DNA of 11,146 nt from NCBI GenBank assembly GCA_023621895.1, contig JAMOAF010000881.1:1-11146 (forward strand), read 5' to 3'. Origin of the DNA: Planctomycetota bacterium. GTDB lineage: Bacteria; Planctomycetota; Planctomycetia; Pirellulales; Thermoguttaceae. How positions within the stretch are numbered: position 1 is the first letter of the stretch; every line of letters starts with the position of its first letter. Under the pieces are notes generated by a model that saw only the letters and a program-made list of their open reading frames with translations, ran no database searches and was not told where the DNA came from. The translations under genes were made by a program, and so were the position numbers. Below, in pieces: positions 6,920 to 11,146 of the stretch.

Positions 6920-6955
6920 CTGATCTTGCTGTTTGGATGCCTTCTTTTGCGGCGT

Positions 6956-7252
6956 TTATTCTCCGACATAGGGCAGCAGGGCCATGAACCGCGCCCGCTT
7001 GACGGCAGCCGTGACCGCGTGCTGGCTGGCGGCGGTGCAGCCGCTCTTGCGGCGGCCGATAATCTTGCCTTGCCGATTCGTCAGCTTTTTCAGCAGGTCC
7101 AGGTCCTTGTAATCAACATACATTGGACGAGGCCGCTTGCCGTCGACGAAAATCGGGTCTTTTTTCTTGCCGCGGGTCTTCAACATCGTGCGGCGCCGGC
7201 TCGGACGGCGAGTGCCGCGTCCGCCACGATTCGGAGGTCCTGCCTTTCCCAT
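6956..7252 (-). CDS. rpsR: Small ribosomal subunit protein bS18
   Basis: This 98-residue protein carries the bS18 core: an RPRPMYVDYKDLDLLKKLTN segment (about 41-60), then GKIIGRRKSGCTAASQH and the C-terminal VKRARFMALLPY. It binds 16S rRNA with bS6 on the platform of the 30S subunit. An N-terminal Arg/Gly-rich extension of about 30 residues makes it longer than the 75 residues of E. coli. The ATG at 7250-7252 is preceded very closely by AGAAGGA; Met 23 is an alternative start without a ribosome site. The usual companions rpsF, ssb and rplI are not beside it. The gene has its own candidate promoter and a strong terminator, so it looks monocistronic. Identification is secure. Confidence 0.96.
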   Translation of the reverse strand: MGKAGPPNRGGRGTRRPSRRRTMLKTRGKKKDPIFVDGKRPRPMYVDYKDLDLLKKLTNRQGKIIGRRKSGCTAASQHAVTAAVKRARFMALLPYVGE

Positions 7253-7294
7253 GATCCTTCTAACCTGTCATATATTTCGGGAACTGGTAATGCA

Positions 7295-7307
7295 CGCACG
7301 GCGTGCG
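7295..7307 (-). promoter_or_regulatory. Small hairpin in the rpsR leader
   Basis: CGCAC and GTGCG form a perfect 5-bp stem around a 3-base loop, 42 bases upstream of the rpsR start, within the likely 5' untranslated region. In other bacteria the bS6:bS18 complex represses its own operon by binding a leader hairpin containing a CCG element. The GCC loop followed by G makes a similar string on the minus strand, but this may be chance. Confidence 0.25.
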
Positions 7308-7328
7308 AGTCTGTCTGCGGAACCCTTA

Positions 7329-7356
7329 AATGTACTAAACATCGGCGAAAACGCAA
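7329..7356 (-). promoter_or_regulatory. Candidate promoter of rpsR
   Basis: On the minus strand TTGCGT (7351-7356) and TACATT (7329-7334) are 16 bases apart and resemble sigma-70 -35 and -10 boxes. They lie about 77 bases upstream of the rpsR start in a locally AT-rich stretch. Planctomycete promoters are poorly defined, so confidence is low. Confidence 0.3.
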
Positions 7357-7531
7357 CCCTACCTGACGCTTTCAACCGCCAGAGTTCGAGGAAGACTCAA
7401 CACCGCCGCCCGCCGCGGCGTGTCGCCGCTCGACCCGCGCCGCCCCAACCAGCACGCGGACCATCCGAACGGGCTAGGAACGAACCCCACGAAAGAATGG
7501 CATTACGACGGTCGCCTCTTCCTGCCGGCGT

Positions 7532-7774
7532 TCAGCCGCCCCCTACGGCCGGAAAGACGCCGACCACTTCGCCTCCGTGGAGCTGCCGCCGCAGATCGGC
7601 CGCACGGCGGTCCACGAAGACGATATGCACCTTCTCTGCCGGTACGCCGAGCGACGCGAGCAGGGCAGCCACGTCCATGCCGGGCGCGATCGGCGCTTCC
7701 AGCGTGGCTCGCCCTCCGACGTACTGGCGGAGCGTGGCGTATACATTCACACGGACGCTGGGTGATTCGTTCAT
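7532..7774 (-). CDS. MoaD/ThiS-like sulfur-carrier protein
   Basis: This is an 80-residue ubiquitin-fold protein of the MoaD/ThiS family. It opens with VRVNVYATLRQYVGG, continues with MDVAALLASLGVP and VHIVFVDRR, and ends in GGEVVGVFPAVGGG. The C-terminal Gly-Gly is the site that an E1-like enzyme adenylates and converts to a thiocarboxylate, so that the carrier can donate sulfur to molybdopterin, thiamine or another product. The 'VFPAV' before the glycines favours the MoaD side. The start at 7772-7774 gives the family's usual short N-terminus; the frame also allows ATG codons further upstream (to 7840), and none has a good ribosome site. No moaE, moeB, thiG or other partner is in the window, so the pathway is undetermined. 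It is cytoplasmic and divergent from the sulfatase. Confidence 0.78.
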   Translation of the reverse strand: MNESPSVRVNVYATLRQYVGGRATLEAPIAPGMDVAALLASLGVPAEKVHIVFVDRRAADLRRQLHGGEVVGVFPAVGGG

Positions 7775-7988
7775 TGGCAAGGTCTGCCGGGCGATCTGCC
7801 TGTCCACGTCCATCATCGCCCGGTGTAGCGGCGCCGGCAAGGCCGGCCGACCCGACTTCTCGCCAGTTGCCGCCGGACCGGCTACACTGGCCAGGAGATG
7901 AGCTCTTTTGGGGCTGGGTTCCGCCGTTACCTTGGAAGGACTCGAGCCGAGAGCACCCTCCCCTTGCCTGCCCCCGCGTTATCCTGCC

Positions 7989-7993
7989 AGGAG
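7989..7993 (+). promoter_or_regulatory. Ribosome binding site of the sulfatase
   Basis: AGGAG sits six bases before the ATG at 8000, which begins a signal peptide. This decides against the upstream ATG at 7898, which would put 34 unrelated residues before the signal sequence. Confidence 0.75.
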
Positions 7994-7999
7994 CGCCCG

Positions 8000-9529
8000 A
8001 TGTCGCCCAGAACCGGCCGATTTTATGCCTTTCTTGTTTTCTTGCCCGCACTGGCGCTTCTCGGCATCGCCTTGGAAGCCCGCGGGGCCTCACCGGGCGG
8101 AGAGCCGCGCAACGTGATCCTCGTACTCAGCGACGACCACCGCTACGACTTCATGGGCTTCATGCCGCAGGCCCCCGATTTTCTCGAAACACCGGCGATG
8201 GATCGGATGGCTCGGCAGGGGGCGCATCTGGCCAACGCCTTTGTGACCACCTCGCTCTGTTCGCCGAGCCGCGCCTCGATCCTCACCGGGCAGTACATGC
8301 ACCACCATCACGTGGTCGACAATCAGCGGCCCGTGCCGCCGGGCACAACCTTCTTTCCCCAGTACCTGCAAAAGGCGGGTTACACGACCGCCTTCATCGG
8401 AAAGTGGCACATGGGCCACGAGCGGGACGACCCGCGGCCGGGATTCGATCACTGGGTGAGCTTTCCCGGCCAGGGGGTCTACTTCGATCCAGCTCTGAAC
8501 GTCAACGGGGTCTACTTCGATCCAGCTCTGAACGTCAACGGCGCCCGCGTGGAGACGAAAGGCTACATCACGGACATTCTCACCGACCAGGCCCTCCAGT
8601 GGCTGCGCGAGGGGCGGGGAGAGAAGCCGTTTTTCCTTTACCTTTCGCACAAGGCCGTGCATTTCCCGTTTCAGCCCGCCCCGCGTCACGCTCTCCGCTA
8701 TGCCCAGAAACCGGTCCCCTACCCGGAAACCATGGCCAACACGGAACAGAACTACCGCACGCAGCCCCGCTGGGTCCGTGAGCGCCGCTACAGCATCCAC
8801 GGGGTCGATCACATGGAGACGGGCCGGTTTGACAACGACCCCGTGCCCGACTTCGACCAGCTTTATCGCGACTACGCCGCAACGGTGCACGGGCTGGACG
8901 AAAATCTCGGCCGGTTGCTGGAGTACCTCGATTCCAGCGGCCTGAGCCGCAATACGCTTGTCCTCTACATGGGCGACAACGGGTTCGAACTGGGCGAGCA
9001 CGGTTTCTATGACAAGCGCGACGCCTTCGAGCAATCGATCCGCGTGCCGATGCTGGCTTACGCGCCGGGGATGATTCCGGCGGGCACGAAGATCGCCGAG
9101 ATGGTTCTGAACATCGACGTGGCCGCGACAATCCTCGAAGCCTGCGGCGTGGCGGCGGCGCAGTCGGCCCGGATGGATGGCCGCTCCTTCCTGCCGCTGC
9201 TGCTTGGGCGGCAAATCCCTTGGCGCGACCACATCCTTTACGAGTATCACTGGGAGTGGAATTTTCCCGCAACGCCGACCACGTTTGCGATCCGCACGGA
9301 TCGCTACAAGTATGTTTTCTATCACGGCGTGTGGGACGACAATGGATTCTACGACCTCCAGACCGACCCGCTGGAGCGCCACAACCTGGTTGGCGTGCCG
9401 GCTTACCAGGAACAGGTCAAGGCGATGCAAGCCCAGTTGTTCGACGAGTTGGAGGCGTCCGGCGGGCTGGCGATCCCGGTCCGGCGGCCCGAGGGCGAAC
9501 GGCTCGATCAGCGGAAGCTGCCAAGGTGA
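8000..9529 (+). CDS. Secreted type I sulfatase, formylglycine-dependent
   Basis: This 509-residue sulfatase has an N-terminal signal peptide (about 1-29: a basic start, a FLVFLPALALLGIAL core, cleavage near ARGA). Metal ligands are seen in SDDHR (44-48) and GDNGFE (325-330). The signature CSPSR is at 87-91, where Cys 87 would be oxidised to formylglycine by a maturation enzyme not in this window. Further active-site residues are GKWHMGH (134-140), SHKAVHFPF (216-224) and YDKR (337-340). The C-terminal YEYHWEW and RTDRYKYV resemble N-acetylglucosamine-6-sulfatase-like members of family S1, so a sulfated glycan substrate is likely; the exact one is not determined. A perfect 11-residue duplication (VYFDPALNVNG) spans about 160-181. 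The gene stands alone on its strand and converges with the Tat oxidoreductase. Confidence 0.93.
   Translation: MSPRTGRFYAFLVFLPALALLGIALEARGASPGGEPRNVILVLSDDHRYDFMGFMPQAPDFLETPAMDRMARQGAHLANAFVTTSLCSPSRASILTGQYMHHHHVVDNQRPVPPGTTFFPQYLQKAGYTTAFIGKWHMGHERDDPRPGFDHWVSFPGQGVYFDPALNVNGVYFDPALNVNGARVETKGYITDILTDQALQWLREGRGEKPFFLYLSHKAVHFPFQPAPRHALRYAQKPVPYPETMANTEQNYRTQPRWVRERRYSIHGVDHMETGRFDNDPVPDFDQLYRDYAATVHGLDENLGRLLEYLDSSGLSRNTLVLYMGDNGFELGEHGFYDKRDAFEQSIRVPMLAYAPGMIPAGTKIAEMVLNIDVAATILEACGVAAAQSARMDGRSFLPLLLGRQIPWRDHILYEYHWEWNFPATPTTFAIRTDRYKYVFYHGVWDDNGFYDLQTDPLERHNLVGVPAYQEQVKAMQAQLFDELEASGGLAIPVRRPEGERLDQRKLPR
8474..8539 (+). repeat. Perfect 33-bp tandem duplication in the sulfatase
   Basis: Bases 8474-8506 and 8507-8539 are identical over all 33 positions. 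The unit is in frame and encodes GVYFDPALNVN twice in succession, lengthening a loop after the GKWH active-site segment. Identity at every third-codon position points to a recent event or an assembly artefact. Confidence 0.95.
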
Positions 9530-9630
9530 TCAGCCGGCGGGAGTGGCGAGATTTCTTTGTTCCACGGGAATAATCTGGGCACGGGAGCTCCACCCCTTGG
9601 AGTCCTCCCTGTTTGGCGGGGGAATTGAAC

Positions 9631-9652
9631 GGGGCGGAGCCGGTTCCGCCCC
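9631..9652. repeat. GC-rich hairpin in the convergent gap
   Basis: GGGGCGGA (9631-9638) and TCCGCCCC (9645-9652) form a perfect 8-bp stem with a 6-base loop, between the stops of the sulfatase (9529) and the oxidoreductase (9695). No T tract follows on either strand, so it is not a classical terminator. It may still slow transcription from both sides. The rest of the 165-base gap holds nothing recognisable. Confidence 0.5.
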
Positions 9653-9694
9653 GGCCCCGCCCCTGGTGAGAAAGCGCATCTTGAAAAACGCGGC

Positions 9695-11083
9695 TCAATA
9701 CTCCGTCTTGGTCACGATCCCAGGCATGGGAATCGGGTACTTGCCGTCGGCGTCGGCCCGCACGGGCGCGGGCGAATCCATCGTGAACTTGTCCGCCCCC
9801 GGGGCATATTCATCCTCGGAGTTAAGCATTTCGTCGAACGTGATCTCCTGGCCCGTGTGGGCGGCCTTTCGGCCCAAGGAGCTGACGAGGCTGGCTTCGA
9901 CGCCCCGCTTGACTTCGTTAAACGGCTTGTCGTTGCGAATCGCGTCGACCAGGTCGTTCCATTCGTTCTGGTAGGGATTGCGCTGGTCGGCCGGAACTTC
10001 CGATTCCCAGATCAGGCTCGCCTTCTCGGGGCTCTGGCCCTTGTACGTGCTGGAGGGCGCGCCGCAGTCGCCCGCCTTGGAAACGACTGCCGAACCCTTG
10101 GTGCCGTGGGCGTAGCTGGAGTAGAAATTGGCGCAGCCCGAGACGCAGCGCCCATCGAGGATCAGCTTGGTGCCATCGGCGAAGGTGTACTCGACGGAGT
10201 AGGAATCGAAGTTCTGGTCGACGCAGAGGTTTCCGGCGGGGTCATTGCGATAATGGCGGCCGCCGAGCGCCTGGGCCTTGACCGGCCATGCGTTCTTCAT
10301 CCAGCAGCAATGGTCGACGACGTGGATGTAGAAGTCGTTGAAGCAGCCGCCGCTGGCCCAGATGAAGCTGTGGAATCGCCTGAGCTGCCAGAGCAGCTCG
10401 CTCGGCTGGCCGGGCCATTTCGTCGAAAATGCCGAGCCGATCGGGCCGGTCATCCGATAGGCGCGCATCGTAACGATGTCGCCGATTTCGCCGTCCTGGA
10501 TGCGGTCGTGCAGTTGCTGGAGCGCCCGGCTGTGGCGCGACATCAATCCGACGCCCGCCTTGAGGTTCTTGGCGTCCGCCTGCTCGGCGAGCTTGATCAA
10601 CCGGCGCGAAGTCGGTCCGTCGGCCGTCAGCGGCTTTTCCATGAAGACGTGCAGCCCTTTTTCGACGGCACGGGCGAAATGCACCCAGCGGAACGTGAGC
10701 GGCGAGGCGAAGATCGCGATATCGCCCGGTTTGAGGCAGTCCATCGCCTTCTTGTAAGCGTCGAACCCGACGAACTTGCGGTCTTCCGGGACGTCCACCT
10801 GGGCGGCGAACCTGTCGTTGAGGTTCTTGAAGCTGCCGGAGAGGCGGTCTTCGAAGATGTCGGCCATGGCGACCAGCTTGACCGGGCCCTGCTTGACCGA
10901 GAGCGCGTCAGCAGCCGCGCCGGTGCCGCGCCCGCCGCAGCCGATCAGGGCCACCTGGAGCGTGTTGTCTTCGGCGGCGTGGACGCGCGGCGCGGCCGCG
11001 CTCGCCAGCGCGGAGGCGACGGCGATTCGGCTGGTGCTTTTGAGAAATTCACGACGCGACGTGCCAATCTTGCTTTCGCTCAT
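9695..11083 (-). CDS. Tat-exported Gfo/Idh/MocA family oxidoreductase
   Basis: This 462-residue protein starts with a twin-arginine signal (SRREFLK at 9-15, then an Ala-rich stretch ending near VHA, about 36), so it is probably folded with its cofactor and exported. The Rossmann domain follows, with VALIGCGGRG (44-53) as the NAD(P)-binding loop and ADIFEDR (74-80) at the end of the second strand. HVFMEKPL (145-152) is the Gfo/Idh/MocA EKP motif whose Lys takes part in catalysis. The C-terminal half is the substrate domain, in the form common in planctomycetes, where such genes occur in large numbers. The substrate, probably a sugar or sugar derivative, cannot be read from sequence. AGGAGG (11093-11098) stands nine bases before the ATG, confirming the start. 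No operon partner is visible; it converges on the sulfatase. Confidence 0.93.
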   Translation of the reverse strand: MSESKIGTSRREFLKSTSRIAVASALASAAAPRVHAAEDNTLQVALIGCGGRGTGAAADALSVKQGPVKLVAMADIFEDRLSGSFKNLNDRFAAQVDVPEDRKFVGFDAYKKAMDCLKPGDIAIFASPLTFRWVHFARAVEKGLHVFMEKPLTADGPTSRRLIKLAEQADAKNLKAGVGLMSRHSRALQQLHDRIQDGEIGDIVTMRAYRMTGPIGSAFSTKWPGQPSELLWQLRRFHSFIWASGGCFNDFYIHVVDHCCWMKNAWPVKAQALGGRHYRNDPAGNLCVDQNFDSYSVEYTFADGTKLILDGRCVSGCANFYSSYAHGTKGSAVVSKAGDCGAPSSTYKGQSPEKASLIWESEVPADQRNPYQNEWNDLVDAIRNDKPFNEVKRGVEASLVSSLGRKAAHTGQEITFDEMLNSEDEYAPGADKFTMDSPAPVRADADGKYPIPMPGIVTKTEY

Positions 11084-11092
11084 GGCAAATTT

Positions 11093-11098
11093 CCTCCT
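11093..11098 (-). promoter_or_regulatory. Ribosome binding site of the Tat oxidoreductase
   Basis: A full AGGAGG on the minus strand, nine bases from the ATG at 11081-11083. The remaining bases to the window end hold no gene and should contain part of the promoter. Confidence 0.75.
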
Positions 11099-11146
11099 GG
11101 GGATGGATGCCTGCTTTCAGAACAAGTGAGTTGACGAAACGAACTC

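Larger units (their letters stand above)
6489..6955. other. Non-coding region between the RidA-like gene and rpsR
   Basis: These 467 bases have no credible gene; a plus-strand frame from 6460 to 6720 lacks a ribosome site and looks like chance. The part next to 6488 should hold the RidA-like promoter on the minus strand, including its Shine-Dalgarno at 6493-6498. The stretch 6720-6834 is locally AT-richer, with TATTAATA near 6799. From 6835 on come two hairpins, the second a strong rpsR terminator. No tRNA or known riboswitch was recognised. Confidence 0.5.

Noticed and set aside
7137..7901. Plus-strand frame of 254 residues crossing rpsR, the gap and the MoaD-like gene
   Set aside because: It is antisense to two recognised genes, of low complexity and high in Arg/Ser, and has no start signal.
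7898..7999. Upstream ATG as the sulfatase start
   Set aside because: It would bury the signal peptide behind 34 residues, while ATG 8000 has AGGAG at ideal spacing.
8300..8311. His-His-His-His in the sulfatase as an inserted tag or special metal site
   Set aside because: It is part of the natural stretch after the CSPSR helix; such His-rich turns (HHHVVDN-like) occur in related sulfatases.
8090..9430. Long minus-strand frame opposite the sulfatase, and the similar plus frame 9857-11134 opposite the oxidoreductase
   Set aside because: Both mirror well-supported genes with catalytic motifs and lack any domain or ribosome site of their own.
9631..9652. Hairpin as a rho-independent terminator
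   Set aside because: The stem is strong but no T run follows on either strand.

Overview
The window looks like a chromosomal fragment of a high-GC planctomycete, probably of the Pirellulales/Pirellula type. This is inferred from the gene content: a twin-arginine Gfo/Idh/MocA oxidoreductase, a formylglycine-type sulfatase, a MoxR-like ATPase, a leucine-rich-repeat lipoprotein and two-haem c-type cytochrome debris. The order of genes is also loose, with few operons. No rRNA, tRNA, CRISPR array, insertion sequence or phage gene was recognised.

Left part (1-2654). A possible gene tail ends at 78. On the minus strand there follows a decayed stretch. It holds the last third of an aldo/keto reductase (425-709) and, in the same frame after a TGA, the tail of a CxxCH cytochrome (173-424). 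This remnant abuts an intact minus-strand pair: a double-ACT-domain protein (2073-2654) followed 8 bp later by a UPF0210/PFL-family protein (691-2064). The pair is known from other phyla, but its function is not settled.

Middle (2912-6488). On the plus strand lies an orphan MoxR-like AAA protein whose Walker A, Walker B, sensor 1 and sensor 2 positions all depart from the family consensus. It is followed by a lipoprotein of 21-residue leucine-rich repeats, split by an in-frame TAG. Converging on it is a 406-residue protein with two RidA-like regions, carrying an 18-bp internal duplication.

Right part (6489-11146). A 467-bp non-coding stretch ends in a strong terminator for a monocistronic rpsR (ribosomal protein bS18). 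Next are a MoaD/ThiS-like sulfur-carrier gene, a secreted sulfatase with a perfect 33-bp in-frame tandem duplication, and a convergent, Tat-exported Gfo/Idh/MocA oxidoreductase. The last two fit the extracytoplasmic polysaccharide breakdown common in this phylum, but they are on opposite strands and need not act together.

I did not find a convincing new multi-gene system. The most notable signals are the motif-degenerate MoxR protein, the in-frame stops that interrupt two otherwise continuous reading frames, and two short in-frame tandem duplications. TAG and TGA both serve as ordinary stops elsewhere in the window, so a changed genetic code is unlikely. Decay, polymorphism or assembly error are the simplest explanations.
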